NCBI RefSeq assembly: GCF_030687535.1
Contig: NZ_CP117437.1
Location: 1,819,501-1,883,500, forward strand
Origin: Pseudomonas sp. FP2335
Lineage (GTDB): Bacteria; Pseudomonadota; Gammaproteobacteria; Pseudomonadales; Pseudomonadaceae
Length of the DNA: 64,000 nucleotides
Reading direction: 5' to 3'
Made by a program: the position numbers and the translations under genes. Positions 46,532 to 56,061 of this stretch are shown here, piece after piece. The notes under the pieces were generated by a model that saw only the letters and a program-made list of their open reading frames with translations, did not search any database and had not been told where the DNA came from. Positions within the stretch are counted from its first letter, which is position 1, and every line of letters starts with the position of its first letter.

Positions 46532-47402
46532 AACCTTCGATGATGTACTCGGCCAGGCATTCGGTGATGGGCGAGGCCATCAGCGGGTTACGCAGCAAGT
46601 GCAGATTCATCGACGGCAAGGGTGGGAATCCTTCTTCGTTGCCGAGCACGCGAAGGTCCTCGGTCACTAGGCTTTCCATGCTGATCATCACCGCCAGGCC
46701 GGCGCTTACCACTGCCTGGATCGCCGCGCCATTGGTGCTGTGGTAGGCCAGGCGATAATCGCGCCCGGCGACTTCCAGGGCGGAGCGGGCCCATTGGGTG
46801 TACAGGCAATCGCCGCCGGAAACCGCCAGGGGCAAGGTGTCGTGCTCATCCATGCAAAAGCAGGGGGCGGCGGCCCAGACCATACGTTCGGTGCGCAGCA
46901 GTTCCCCCATTTCATTACCCGGCTCGCGGCTGATCACGGTCAATGCCAGGTCCCGGCGCTGCATCAGCACCGTCGACGATTCGCAGTGCATTTCGATCTG
47001 GATCAGCGGATAGGCCTTGGAAAACGGCTTGAGAATCCCCGGCAGGAAGCGCATCACGTAGTCGTCCGGTGTGCCGATGCGCACCAGTCCGACCATATGC
47101 GGCTCGCGCAGGGTGTTGAACACCTCGCTGTGCAGCTTGAGGATGCGCCGCGCATAGCCCAGCAGCACTTGGCCCTCCGGCGTCAGCCGCACCTGCCGGC
47201 CATCGCGCTCGAACAACTTGCGCTGCAACACGTCTTCTTCGAGGCGCTTCATTTGCATGCTCACCGCCGACTGGGTGCGGTTTACGTGCTCGCCGGCACG
47301 GGTGAATCCGCCCTGCTCGGCGATGGCGACGAAGGTGCGCAGCACTTCAGTGTCGATGCTTGGGTAGGCGGACAATTGATCAATCTCTGAGATGTATTGC
47401 AT
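46521..47402 (-). CDS. LysR-family transcriptional regulator (LrhA/HexA-like)
   Basis: A 293-residue LysR protein starting MQYISEIDQLS with the HTH 'VLRTFVAIAEQGGFTRAGEHVNRTQSAVSMQMKRLEEDV', very like the LrhA/HexA/PecT branch that controls motility and virulence functions. An ATG three codons upstream is an alternative start. It diverges from the DUF1127 gene, with 70 bases between starts. Target unknown. Confidence 0.87.
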   Translation of the reverse strand: MQYISEIDQLSAYPSIDTEVLRTFVAIAEQGGFTRAGEHVNRTQSAVSMQMKRLEEDVLQRKLFERDGRQVRLTPEGQVLLGYARRILKLHSEVFNTLREPHMVGLVRIGTPDDYVMRFLPGILKPFSKAYPLIQIEMHCESSTVLMQRRDLALTVISREPGNEMGELLRTERMVWAAAPCFCMDEHDTLPLAVSGGDCLYTQWARSALEVAGRDYRLAYHSTNGAAIQAVVSAGLAVMISMESLVTEDLRVLGNEEGFPPLPSMNLHLLRNPLMASPITECLAEYIIEGFKL

Positions 47403-47472
47403 AAGAAACATTCGTTGGATTGATCATAAGGCCGGGCACACACTTGCGCCATCCCCAAGGGAGGGCGAGAAG

Positions 47473-47667
47473 ATGAAAGGTCAAAAAGGTTTCGTGCTGA
47501 TGGCGAAGCGACCCTTTTGCGGTGTGCTGAACGCACTGCACCGTTGGCAGGAACGCCAGGTATTGGCGAGTTTGAGCGATGACGCGCTCAAGGATATTGG
47601 TCTCAGTCGCGCCGACGTTGAGCGCGAGCGCCGTCTGCACGACTGGCAAGACCCGCTGCGAAAATGA
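47473..47667 (+). CDS. DUF1127 protein
   Basis: A 64-residue basic protein ending in the DUF1127 core, WQERQVLASLSDDALKDIGLSRADVERERR. Small DUF1127 proteins in Alphaproteobacteria affect RNA and phosphate homeostasis; in Pseudomonas they are little studied. The ATG at 47473 (MKGQKGFVLM) has GAGGGCGAG ahead. The divergent LrhA-like regulator is a candidate controller. Confidence 0.82.
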   Translation: MKGQKGFVLMAKRPFCGVLNALHRWQERQVLASLSDDALKDIGLSRADVERERRLHDWQDPLRK

Positions 47668-47711
47668 CCGTGGATGCAGTAGGGTAAGGGGGCGCCCACA
47701 CGGAGAGTCCC

Positions 47712-48941
47712 ATGCCCGCCGACCTATCGTTTTCACTCAAGCAAGCTCGACGCATGGCACTGGCCGCCCAGGGATTTTCCGGGCGCCAGGCGCCTGCACA
47801 GATCAAGCCCGCGCACCTCAACCGCTTGATCGAGCGCCTCGGTGTGTTACAGATCGATTCGGTCAACGCCGTGGTGCGCTCCCATTACCTGCCGCTGTTC
47901 TCCCGCTTGGGCAGTTACTCCCCGTCGCTGCTTGAGCAAGCGGCCTGGAGCCAGGGGCGCCGCCGTTCACTCTTTGAATACTGGGGGCATGAGGCCTCAC
48001 TGCTGCCGATGGCGCTGTATCCATTGTTGCGCTGGCGCATGCAGCGGGCGCAGCAAGGGCAGGGGATTTACGCGCAGATGGCGCGTTTCGGGCGGGAGCA
48101 ACAGGCGATCATCCAGCGCGTGCTCAAGACGGTCGAACAGCAGGGCGCCGTCGGCGCGGGCAGTTTGTCCACCCGCGAAGAGCGCGCTGGCCCATGGTGG
48201 GACTGGAGTGACGAAAAGCACGCGCTGGAATGGCTGTTCGCTGCCGGGCTGGTCACGGTTGCCGGTCGGCGCGGGTTTGAGCGTCTCTATGATTTGCCGG
48301 AGCGCGTCATTCCCGGCGAGATCCTGCAAGCGACTGTCGGCGAAGCCGAAGCCCAGCGCGGCTTGCTGCTGCACAGCGCCACCGCACTCGGTGTGGGCAC
48401 CGAAAAAGACCTGCGCGATTACTTCCGCCTGGACCCCACCGACAGCCGCCATCGTCTGGCCGAACTGGTGGAAGACGGCCAATTGCTCGTCTGCCAGGTG
48501 CAGGGCTGGAAACAACCGGCGTACTGCCTGCCCGAGTCGAAAGTCCCCGGCAAGCTCTCGGCCAGTGCTTTGCTGTCGCCGTTCGACTCGTTGATCTGGG
48601 AGCGCAGCCGCACCGAGCGGCTGTTTGATTTCCGTTATCGATTGGAGATTTACACGCCCCAGCAGAAGCGGGTGTACGGCTACTACGTGCTGCCGTTTTT
48701 GCACAACGAGCGGATTGCTGCGCGTGTTGACCTGCGTGCCGAACGCGCCAATGGTCGGTTGGCGGTGCATGCGGTGCATGAAGAAGAGCCGGGGCTGGAT
48801 GAGCAGGGGATGTTGGCGCTGGCGCTGAACTTGCGGCAGATGGCGGATTGGCTGGGGCTGGAGCGGGTGCAGTTGAATTGCCAGCGGGCGAGTGCGGTGC
48901 GGTTGAGGGCGGCAATGATCAGTATAAGTGCGGGCCTCTAG
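47712..48941 (+). CDS. ycaQ: YcaQ-type DNA glycosylase (HTH_42 family)
   Basis: A 409-residue protein of the YcaQ/AlkZ superfamily made of winged-helix domains, known to excise alkylated or interstrand-crosslinked bases. The catalytic element QxD is at residues 47-49 (LGVLQIDSVNAV), the motif of the YcaQ-like branch rather than the QxQ of AlkZ. Basic segments and the C-terminal domain ('HNERIAARVDLRAER') match. It is the probable interstrand-crosslink glycosylase of the bacterium. A REPIN follows. Confidence 0.86.
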   Translation: MPADLSFSLKQARRMALAAQGFSGRQAPAQIKPAHLNRLIERLGVLQIDSVNAVVRSHYLPLFSRLGSYSPSLLEQAAWSQGRRRSLFEYWGHEASLLPMALYPLLRWRMQRAQQGQGIYAQMARFGREQQAIIQRVLKTVEQQGAVGAGSLSTREERAGPWWDWSDEKHALEWLFAAGLVTVAGRRGFERLYDLPERVIPGEILQATVGEAEAQRGLLLHSATALGVGTEKDLRDYFRLDPTDSRHRLAELVEDGQLLVCQVQGWKQPAYCLPESKVPGKLSASALLSPFDSLIWERSRTERLFDFRYRLEIYTPQQKRVYGYYVLPFLHNERIAARVDLRAERANGRLAVHAVHEEEPGLDEQGMLALALNLRQMADWLGLERVQLNCQRASAVRLRAAMISISAGL

Positions 48942-49024
48942 GGCCTCTTCGCGGGCAAGCCCGCTTCCACAGTTGAGCGTGTTCACAAATCAAAATGTGG
49001 GAGCGGGCGTGCCCGCGAAGGCGT
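48942..49024. repeat. REPIN-like inverted repeat
   Basis: CCTCTTCGCGGGCAAGCCCG at the left faces GGGAGCGGGCGTGCCCGCGA at the right. It lies between the convergent ycaQ and class II DAHP synthase genes. Confidence 0.85.
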
Positions 49025-49044
49025 CAGCCCAGGCAACTAAAATC

Positions 49045-50391
49045 TCAGCGCTTGACCTGCTTCAAGGTCTCGGCAATCAAAAAAGCCAACTCCAACGACT
49101 GGTCCGCATTCATCCGCGGATCACAGTGGGTGTGATAACGGTCCGACAACCCGTCTTCGGTAATCGGCCGTGCACCACCGATGCATTCGGTGACGTTCTG
49201 CCCGGTCATCTCGATATGAATCCCGCCGGCATAACTGCCCTCGGCCTGATGCACCTGGAAGAACTCCTTCACTTCGCCAAGGATCTGCGCAAAGTCGCGG
49301 GTCTTGTAGCCGCTGCTGGCCTTGATGGTGTTGCCGTGCATCGGGTCGGAACTCCACAGCACCTGCTTGCCCTCGCGCTGTACGGCGCGGATGAGGTTTG
49401 GCAGGTGGTCGCCGACCTTGCCGGCGCCCATACGCGCGATCAGGTTGAGGCGGCCGGGGTCGTTGTCCGGGTTGAGGATGTCGATCAGGCGGATCAGGTC
49501 GTCGGGGTTCATGCTCGGGCCGACCTTGACCCCAATCGGGTTGTTCACGCCGCGCAGGAACTCGACATGGGCGCCGTCCAGCTGGCGGGTGCGGTCGCCG
49601 ATCCAGAGCATGTGGGCCGAGCAGTCGTAGTAGTCGTTGGTCAGGCTGTCGCGGCGTACGAAGGCTTGCTCGTAGTTGAGCAGCAGCGCTTCGTGGGCGG
49701 TGAAGAAGCTGGTTTCGCGCAGTTGCGGCGAACTGTCCATGCCACAGGCACGCATGAACGCCAGGGTTTCGTCGATGCGGTCGGCCAGTTGGCTGTATTT
49801 TTCCGCCAGGGCGGAGTTGGCGATGAAGTCCAGGTTCCACTTGTGCACCTGGTGCAGGTCGGCGAAACCGCCCTGGGCAAACGCGCGCAACAAATTGAGG
49901 GTGGCGGTGGACTGGTGGTAGGACTGCAGCAGGCGGTCCGGGTCCGGCACACGGCTTTTTTCGTCGAAGCCGATACCGTTGACGATGTCGCCCCGGTAGG
50001 CGGGCAGGGTGATGCCGTCGATGGTTTCATCGTTGGCCGAGCGCGGCTTGGCGAACTGGCCGGCCATGCGCCCGACTTTCACCACCGGGCAGCCGGCGGC
50101 GAAGGTCATCACGATGGCCATTTGCAGCAGCACCTTGAAGGTGTCGCGGATTTTCGCGGCAGAGAACTCGGCGAAGCTTTCGGCGCAGTCGCCGCCCTGC
50201 AGCAGGAAGGCGCGGCCCTGGGTCACTTCGGCAAACTGACGGCGCAACTCGCGGGCTTCCCCGGCAAACACCAGCGGCGGGTAGCTGGCCAGGTTCTGCT
50301 CCACTTGCAGCAAGTGTGCAGCGTCCGGGTACTGGGGTTGTTGCTGGATCGGCAGGGCGCGCCAGCTGTCGGGGCTCCAGGGTTGGCTCAT
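49045..50391 (-). CDS. DAHP synthase, class II (plant/mycobacterial type)
   Basis: A 448-residue class II 3-deoxy-7-phosphoheptulonate synthase: '[12 protein letters not shown]', '[16 protein letters not shown]', '[16 protein letters not shown]', '[33 protein letters not shown]' and [10 protein letters not shown] are all present. It is unrelated in detail to the class I enzyme at 35049; Pseudomonas carry both, the class II form sometimes linked to secondary metabolism (for example phenazines). The start [10 protein letters not shown] at 50391 is the family start. Confidence 0.94.
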   Translation of the reverse strand: MSQPWSPDSWRALPIQQQPQYPDAAHLLQVEQNLASYPPLVFAGEARELRRQFAEVTQGRAFLLQGGDCAESFAEFSAAKIRDTFKVLLQMAIVMTFAAGCPVVKVGRMAGQFAKPRSANDETIDGITLPAYRGDIVNGIGFDEKSRVPDPDRLLQSYHQSTATLNLLRAFAQGGFADLHQVHKWNLDFIANSALAEKYSQLADRIDETLAFMRACGMDSSPQLRETSFFTAHEALLLNYEQAFVRRDSLTNDYYDCSAHMLWIGDRTRQLDGAHVEFLRGVNNPIGVKVGPSMNPDDLIRLIDILNPDNDPGRLNLIARMGAGKVGDHLPNLIRAVQREGKQVLWSSDPMHGNTIKASSGYKTRDFAQILGEVKEFFQVHQAEGSYAGGIHIEMTGQNVTECIGGARPITEDGLSDRYHTHCDPRMNADQSLELAFLIAETLKQVKR

Positions 50392-50514
50392 CTTGAACTC
50401 GATTGGCTGATTGACGGTGGGCGCCAATGTTATCAGCAATTAGTGCGTGACCTGTTGCCGCCGGTTGGCCGACAATCGCGCCTTTGCCGTGTAGCCAAGC
50501 CTTTAGGAGTAGTG

Positions 50515-51270
50515 ATGAGCGAGGAGCGTGTCGAGCGCCTGCTGGCCGAAGTCCATGATGACTTCGGCATGATCCGTGTGCTCGAAGTGGCCGATTACCG
50601 GTTTCTCGAATTTGGCGACGCCATTGAGCAAAGCTGCGTGTTCACGGCCGACCCGAGCTGGCTGGAATACGACTACACCCGTGCGATGCTGATTGGCGCG
50701 TTGTGCCATGAACAGCCGGAGAGTGCGCTGTTCCTTGGTTTGGGCGCGGGTACGCTGACCCAGGCATGTCTCAAGTTCTTACCGCTGGAAGATGTGGAAG
50801 CCATTGAGCTGCGCCCCGATGTGCCGCGTCTGGCCATCGAGTACCTGGGGCTGGACGACGATCCGCGTCTGTACATCCGCATCGGCGACGCTTTGCAACT
50901 GCTGGAGACCGCTGAGTCGGCCGATCTGATTTTCGTCGACCTGTATACCGATGTTGGCCCCGGCGTCGGACACCTGGCCTGGACCTTCCTGGAAAATTGC
51001 CAGAAGAAGCTCAACCCCGGCGGCTGGCTGGTGATCAACCAGTGGGCCACCGATGATGGCAAGCCGCTGGGCGCGGCATTGTTGCGTGGCTTGTACCACC
51101 GGCATTATTGGGAACTGCCGGTGAAGGAGGGCAATGTGATTTTGCTGGTGCCTTCGGAGTTGGACCAGCTATTGGACATGCAGGCGCTGTCGGCCCGTGC
51201 CGAGGCCCTGGCGCCGCGGTTGGGGTACTCGTTGCAGGCGTTGATCAAGGCGATCCGGCCGGCGACTTAG
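50515..51270 (+). CDS. Spermidine synthase-like protein
   Basis: A 251-residue methyltransferase-fold protein of the spermidine synthase family without the canonical N-terminal domain: YDYTRAMLIGAL, the GLGAGTLTQACLKFLP nucleotide loop, 'VEAIELRPDVPRLA' and 'ADLIFVDLYTDVGP'. Whether it makes polyamines is unclear because the substrate gate residues are not obvious. GGAGT precedes the ATG at 50515. A REPIN follows. Confidence 0.82.
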   Translation: MSEERVERLLAEVHDDFGMIRVLEVADYRFLEFGDAIEQSCVFTADPSWLEYDYTRAMLIGALCHEQPESALFLGLGAGTLTQACLKFLPLEDVEAIELRPDVPRLAIEYLGLDDDPRLYIRIGDALQLLETAESADLIFVDLYTDVGPGVGHLAWTFLENCQKKLNPGGWLVINQWATDDGKPLGAALLRGLYHRHYWELPVKEGNVILLVPSELDQLLDMQALSARAEALAPRLGYSLQALIKAIRPAT

Positions 51271-51284
51271 GTGTGTGTGCCGAC

Positions 51285-51375
51285 GCCTTCGCGGGCAAGC
51301 CCGCTCCCACATTCAACCGCATTCCAAAGGATGTACGCGGTTAAGTGTAGGAGCTGGCTTGCCCGCGAAGAGGCC
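51285..51375. repeat. REPIN-like inverted repeat
   Basis: CCTTCGCGGGCAAGCCCGCT at the left faces GTAGGAGCTGGCTTGCCCGCG at the right. It lies between the convergent spermidine-synthase-like and crotonase genes. Confidence 0.85.
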
Positions 51376-51389
51376 ATCACTGTCGGCAA

Positions 51390-52181
51390 CTAAATACCTT
51401 TAAACACCCCGGGCCGCTTCTCGATCATCGCTTTCACACCTTCCTTGGCATCTTCGCTGTTGAGCAGTTTATCCACCATCGGCGGCAACGCCTGCGCCGC
51501 CACGGCTTCGCCTTCCATCCGCGCCATGCGTGCCGACATCAATGTCGCCTGTACACCCAGTGGCGCCTGGCGCGCAATGCGATTGGCCAACTCGATGGCG
51601 CGTGGCAGCAAGTCTTCGCTGGCCATCACTTCCTGCACCAGGCCCAGGCGCAACGCTTCATGGGCGTCGAACTCATCCCCGGTGAGCAACCAGCGCATCG
51701 CGTTGCCCCAACCGGCGATCTGCGGGAAGCGCAATGTCGCGCCGCCAAACGGAAAGATCCCACGCTGTACTTCCATCTGCGCAAAGCGCGTATTGCTTGC
51801 GCACAGGTTGATGTCGGCCGCCAACATCAGCTCGATCCCGATAGTCAGGCAGTAACCCTGGGCGGCAACGATCACGGGTTTGCCCACCCGTGGGCCGGCG
51901 AACACGCCCCAGGGATCACATCCCCCCAGCGGCGGTTGCCAGCCGCCAGCCATCACCGCGCTGACATTCGCCAGGTCGAGGCCGGCGGTGAAGTGGTCGC
52001 CGTGGGCAAACACCACGGCGACCCGCGCATCGTCATTTCGATCAAATTCGCCATAAGCCAGGCTCAGCTCGTTGAGCAAATCCAGGTCAAAGGCGTTGCG
52101 TTTCGCCACCCGATCCAGGCCCAAGAGCAAGACATGGCCCTGGAGTGCACGGCTGACGCGACTGCTGCTGGCTTGATTCAT
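51390..52181 (-). CDS. Crotonase/enoyl-CoA hydratase family protein
   Basis: A 263-residue crotonase-fold protein: 'RVAKRNAFDLDLLNEL' at the start, oxyanion-hole segments HGDHFTAGLDL and 'AAQGYCLTIGIELMLAADI', and 'FAQMEVQRGIFPFGGATLRFPQIAG' for the second active-site area. The catalytic Glu pair of true enoyl-CoA hydratases is incompletely kept, so hydratase, isomerase or hydrolase action is possible. The ATG at 52181 (MNQASSSRV) is the usual start. Confidence 0.83.
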   Translation of the reverse strand: MNQASSSRVSRALQGHVLLLGLDRVAKRNAFDLDLLNELSLAYGEFDRNDDARVAVVFAHGDHFTAGLDLANVSAVMAGGWQPPLGGCDPWGVFAGPRVGKPVIVAAQGYCLTIGIELMLAADINLCASNTRFAQMEVQRGIFPFGGATLRFPQIAGWGNAMRWLLTGDEFDAHEALRLGLVQEVMASEDLLPRAIELANRIARQAPLGVQATLMSARMARMEGEAVAAQALPPMVDKLLNSEDAKEGVKAMIEKRPGVFKGI

Positions 52182-52370
52182 CGGGTGTGCCCTCGGGCGC
52201 AAGCTAGGTTTCGGACCAAAGGCTCTTGGTGGTTGGGTGAACCGTTTAAGCGTTATGACCAACAGGGCCGGGCCTTTGAAAAATAGACCCTGTGGGAGTT
52301 ATCTGCAAAGACTGTGACACGCTGCGGTTTATCGGTGCTTTGCGATAAAAAAAGCTCCCTTTTTCAGGTA

Positions 52371-52604
52371 TTTCCGGTATAGTGCGCGCCGGCCTTTAAC
52401 CGGGCCGCGTTTAGGTAGCGCAATTCCCCGAAGTCAGCTTCGGCTGCACGTCCGCACAGCGGACTCTTCCTTGACGAATCTTTTTTCTTTCATTCGTTTT
52501 CGCAAATCCCCGCCGACAAAGCAGCCAGGGCGACTCTTGAGTCTCAACACGGCATGCGCAGCTTTGGAGCATGGGTCTTTGCGGATGCACTTAGAGGCAG
52601 ACCC
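52371..52604 (+). promoter_or_regulatory. deaD promoter and long structured leader
   Basis: An extended -10 (CCGGTATAGT, about 52374-52383) would give a leader of about 215 bases before the deaD ATG. The leader has a hairpin CCGAAG-TCAG-CTTCGG (52429-52444) and a second GTCCGC-ACA-GCGGAC (52450-52464), then a pyrimidine-rich stretch near 52485. No open frame of note. The rest of the 52182-52604 gap shows only a fragment resembling half a REP (GTGGGAG near 52292). Confidence 0.5.
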
Positions 52605-54278
52605 ATGACCCAGGAAACCGGCGGCTTCGCCGCTTTTAATCTGAACCCGAATATCCTTGCAGCCGTCGCAGCGACTGGCTACGAAGAGCCTTCGGCGATT
52701 CAGCAGCAATCGATCCCGATCATCATGGCCGGCAAGGACATGATTGGCCAGGCGCAAACCGGTACTGGTAAAACCGCCGCGTTCGCCCTGCCTATCCTGC
52801 ACTGCATCGATCCTGCCAAGCGCGAACCGCAAGCCCTGATCCTGGCGCCAACCCGTGAGTTGGCGCTGCAAGTAGCAACCGCTTTCGAAACCTATGCCAA
52901 GCAAATGCCAGGCGTAACCGTTGTGGCCGTTTACGGCGGCGCGCCTATGGGCCCACAACTGAAAGCAATCCGTAATGGCGCACAGATCGTTGTCGCCACG
53001 CCGGGTCGTCTGTGCGACCACCTGCGTCGTGACGAAAAAGTCCTGTCGACCGTGAACCACCTGGTTCTCGACGAAGCTGACGAAATGTTGAAGCTGGGCT
53101 TCATGGATGACTTGGAAGTCATCTTCAAGGCGCTGCCACCGACCCGTCAGACCGTACTGTTCTCGGCTACCCTGCCACAGTCGATCCGTGCCATTGCCGA
53201 GCGTCACCTGCGTGACCCAGAGCACGTGAAGATCCAGACCAAGACTCAGACCGTTACCGCGATCGAACAGGCTCACCTGTTGGTTCACGCTGACCAGAAG
53301 ACCTCGGCTGTATTGAGCCTGCTGGAAGTCGAAGACTTCGACGCCCTGATCATGTTCGTGCGTACCAAGCAAGCGACCCTGGACCTGGCCAGTGCCCTGG
53401 AAGCCAAAGGCTACAAAGCCGCTGCGCTGAACGGTGACATCGCCCAGAACCAACGTGAGCGCGTGATCGACTCCCTCAAGGATGGCCGTCTGGACATCGT
53501 TGTAGCGACCGACGTTGCCGCTCGTGGTCTCGACGTTCCACGTATCACCCACGTGTTCAACGTTGACATGCCTTACGATCCAGAGTCCTACGTTCACCGT
53601 ATCGGCCGTACCGGCCGTGCGGGTCGCGAAGGTCGTGCACTGCTGCTGGTGACTCCACGTGAGCGCCGCATGCTGCAAGTGATCGAGCGTGTGACCGGTC
53701 AGAAAGTTGCCGAAGTCCGCCTGCCGGACGCCCAGGCTGTTCTGGATGCGCGCATCAAGAAACTGACCAACAGCCTGGCACCACTGGTGGCTGACGCTGA
53801 ATCGACCCACGGCGACCTGCTGGACCGCCTGACCGCCGATATCGGTTGCACCCCTCGTGCCCTGGCTGCAGCTCTGCTGCGCAAAGCGACCAACGGTCAA
53901 GCCCTGACCCTGGCTGCCATCGAGAAAGAACGTCCACTGGTTCCGAACAGCGCGCCACGCGGTGATCGTCCAGAACGTTCCGGCGACCGTCCAGACCGTG
54001 GTGATCGTGAGCGTCGCGCTCCGGTTCCATTGGCTGAAGGTCGTGCTCGTTGCCGTACCGCGCTGGGCGCGCGTGATGGTATCGCGGCCAAGAACCTGCT
54101 GGGCGCTATCCTCAACGAGGGTGGCCTGGCGCGTGAAGCCATCGGTCGCATCCAGGTCCGTGACAGCTTCTCCCTGGTGGAGCTGCCGGAAGATGGTCTG
54201 GAAAAACTGCTGGCCAAGCTGAAAGACACTCGCGTTGCCGGTAAGCAGCTGAAGCTGCGTCGCTACCGCGAAGATTGA
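52605..54278 (+). CDS. deaD: ATP-dependent DEAD-box RNA helicase
   Basis: A 557-residue DEAD-box helicase of the DeaD/CsdA type: Q-motif 'GYEEPSAIQQQSIP', Walker A AQTGTGKTA, PTRELALQ, the DEAD box in VLDEADEM, SAT in FSATLP, and HRIGRTGRAGREG. A C-terminal extension (about 370-557) has a DbpA-like RNA-binding domain (AKNLLGAILNEGGLAREAIGRIQV) and a basic linker (RGDRPERSGDRPDRGDRERR). It unwinds RNA in ribosome biogenesis and cold adaptation. Start ATG 52605 (MTQETGGF). Confidence 0.94.
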   Translation: MTQETGGFAAFNLNPNILAAVAATGYEEPSAIQQQSIPIIMAGKDMIGQAQTGTGKTAAFALPILHCIDPAKREPQALILAPTRELALQVATAFETYAKQMPGVTVVAVYGGAPMGPQLKAIRNGAQIVVATPGRLCDHLRRDEKVLSTVNHLVLDEADEMLKLGFMDDLEVIFKALPPTRQTVLFSATLPQSIRAIAERHLRDPEHVKIQTKTQTVTAIEQAHLLVHADQKTSAVLSLLEVEDFDALIMFVRTKQATLDLASALEAKGYKAAALNGDIAQNQRERVIDSLKDGRLDIVVATDVAARGLDVPRITHVFNVDMPYDPESYVHRIGRTGRAGREGRALLLVTPRERRMLQVIERVTGQKVAEVRLPDAQAVLDARIKKLTNSLAPLVADAESTHGDLLDRLTADIGCTPRALAAALLRKATNGQALTLAAIEKERPLVPNSAPRGDRPERSGDRPDRGDRERRAPVPLAEGRARCRTALGARDGIAAKNLLGAILNEGGLAREAIGRIQVRDSFSLVELPEDGLEKLLAKLKDTRVAGKQLKLRRYRED

Positions 54279-54306
54279 TCCGCCCCTGGGCTGATTGATC
54301 GCACAT

Positions 54307-54339
54307 AAAAAATCCCCGACTGGTTCGGGGATTTTTTTT
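54307..54339 (+). terminator. Terminator of deaD
   Basis: AAAAAATCCCCGA and TTCGGGGATTTTTTTT pair across a four-base loop. A long T-run follows. Confidence 0.9.
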
Positions 54340-54386
54340 GCCTGCTCGATTTAGGGTCAACCGCCGCTCCCACATTGTGATCTGTG

Positions 54387-55154
54387 TCAGCCAAACCGGT
54401 AGATGTCCATGCCCAAGGCACCCATGGTGAAGCCCTGGTGCGCGACGCTGAAATCCCCGCCGGCGCCGCGCGCGAAGTACAGCGGCAACAGGTGCTCATC
54501 ACTCGGATGGCTACGTACTGCATGCGGTGCCTGGCGCCGATAATCATGCAGCGCGGCCTCATCGTTGGCGGCCAGCTTTTCCACCATCCAATCGCGAAAC
54601 TCCCGTGCCCACGGCTCGATGCTTTCCGGCCCGGCGTGCCAGTCCAGCTCACCCAGGTTGTGAGTGATGCTGCCCGAGCCGATCAACAGCACGCCTTGCC
54701 CGCGCAAGCCGGCGAGGGCATGTCCGACCCGCGTCTGCAGGGCAGGGCCCATGCGGCTGGGCAACGATACCTGCACCACCGGAATTTCTGCCGCGGGGTA
54801 CATCAGCGACAGCGGCACCCAGGTGCCGTGGTCGAAAGGGCGGCGCTCATCGATACGTGCATTCAGGCCGTCGGCGTGCAGCAATTCGACAATTTCGCCG
54901 GCCAGCTGCGGGTCGCCCGGTGCCGGGTACTGCACCGCGAACAGTTCGCGGGGGAAGCCACCGAAGTCATGCCAGGTTTCTGGTGCGGCGCTGCCGCTGA
55001 CCAGCAGTTCCTGGCTTTCCCAGTGTGCCGAGACCACGACAATCGCCTTCGGACGCGGCATTTCGCCAGCCAGGCGCTGAAGGGCAGGGCCGCTGGCGCC
55101 GGGTTGCAGGGCGAGCATGGGCGAACCGTGGGAGATAAACAGGCTGGGGAACAT
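54387..55154 (-). CDS. DODA-type extradiol dioxygenase family protein (LigB-like)
   Basis: A 255-residue protein of the LigB/DODA class III extradiol dioxygenase family. Zn/Fe-ligand His residues are visible in FISHGSPM, 'VVSAHWESQ' and 'FDHGTWVPL', and 'SITHNLGE' follows. Bacterial DODA-like proteins cleave catecholic rings (for example L-DOPA). The start is ATG 55154 (MFPSLF). It diverges from tpm. Substrate unknown. Confidence 0.85.
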   Translation of the reverse strand: MFPSLFISHGSPMLALQPGASGPALQRLAGEMPRPKAIVVVSAHWESQELLVSGSAAPETWHDFGGFPRELFAVQYPAPGDPQLAGEIVELLHADGLNARIDERRPFDHGTWVPLSLMYPAAEIPVVQVSLPSRMGPALQTRVGHALAGLRGQGVLLIGSGSITHNLGELDWHAGPESIEPWAREFRDWMVEKLAANDEAALHDYRRQAPHAVRSHPSDEHLLPLYFARGAGGDFSVAHQGFTMGALGMDIYRFG

Positions 55155-55257
55155 AAGTAGGGTCCTGAGCGTTAACATGGAGCCATCTTCAATCAGATCA
55201 TTGATCTAAATCTAATATAAGTTTTAGCGCAATTTGATCGAATTTTCGGGGGTGTCC

Positions 55258-55908
55258 ATGGAACCCAAGTTTTGGCAGGAGCGCTGGGCACGTAATCAGA
55301 TCGGCTTTCACTTGCCTGAGGTCAACCCGTACCTGCAACGGCACTGGCCGCCATTGGCCGAAGGCGCCAAGGTGCTGGTGCCCTTGTGTGGCAAGAGCCT
55401 GGACTTGATGTGGCTGGCCAGCCAAGGCCTGCGGGTATTGGGGGTGGAGCTGTCGGAGCAGGCGGTTGAGGCGTTCTTCAGTGAGCAGAATCTCACGCCG
55501 CGCATCACCGGGCGGGGTGTGTTCAAGGTGTATCAGGCGGATTCGATCGAGATTTGGTGTGGCGATTTCTTCGCATTGGATGCCGAGGTGCTGGCGGATT
55601 GCGCGGCGCTCTATGATCGCGCGGCGTTGATTGCCTTGCCGCCGCTGATGCGGGCGCGCTACACCGATCATCTGAATACGTTGCTGCCAGCAGGCTGCCA
55701 GGGTTTGTTGATTACCCTGGACTACGAGCAAGTGCAGAAGGCGGGTCCTCCGTTCGCGGTGACGGATGAAGAGGTGCAGCTGCTGCTAGGCGAGCACTGG
55801 ACGCTGCAGGTGCTGCAAGAGCAGGACATCCTGGGTGAGAGTTGGAAGTTTGTGCAGGACGGCGTTACGCGCCTTGAAGAGCGCGTGTATCAGTTGGTCA
55901 AGCGCTGA
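55258..55908 (+). CDS. tpm: Thiopurine S-methyltransferase
   Basis: A 216-residue SAM-dependent methyltransferase of the TPMT family: [14 protein letters not shown] at the start, [19 protein letters not shown] (SAM loop), and the '[21 protein letters not shown]' segment. It methylates thiopurines and, in Pseudomonas, detoxifies tellurite and selenium oxyanions. GGGGGTGTCC precedes the ATG. It converges with htpX across a degenerate REP and a terminator. Confidence 0.92.
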   Translation: MEPKFWQERWARNQIGFHLPEVNPYLQRHWPPLAEGAKVLVPLCGKSLDLMWLASQGLRVLGVELSEQAVEAFFSEQNLTPRITGRGVFKVYQADSIEIWCGDFFALDAEVLADCAALYDRAALIALPPLMRARYTDHLNTLLPAGCQGLLITLDYEQVQKAGPPFAVTDEEVQLLLGEHWTLQVLQEQDILGESWKFVQDGVTRLEERVYQLVKR

Positions 55909-55917
55909 ATTTGCTGG

Positions 55918-56003
55918 CGCCATTGCGGGCAAGTCGAATCGTCGCACCGCCGCCCGCACATTTTGATCGCATTCCCCTGTGGGAGCTGCCTGCGATGGCG
56001 ATA
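55918..56003. repeat. Degenerate REP-like pair
   Basis: CCATTGCGGGCAAG at the left and CTGTGGGAGCTGCCTGCGATGG at the right face each other. Both ends are clearly decayed copies. Confidence 0.6.
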
Positions 56004-56014
56004 TAAGCAGCCAC

Positions 56015-56044
56015 AAAAAAGGGGCGATCAAATCGCCCCTTTTG
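56015..56044 (-). terminator. Terminator of htpX
   Basis: On the minus strand AAAAGGGGCGAT and ATCGCCCCTTTTTT pair with a three-base loop and continue into a T-run. Confidence 0.9.
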
Positions 56045-56061
56045 GTGACACTCGTGGCCTG

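Noticed and set aside
48928..51270. 780-codon frame that includes the spermidine-synthase-like gene
   Set aside because: The first 500 codons run antisense to the class II DAHP synthase and show no protein features; the real start with RBS is at 50515.
52434..53900. 488-codon minus-strand frame opposite deaD
   Set aside because: Antisense shadow; the sense strand is clearly a DEAD-box helicase.
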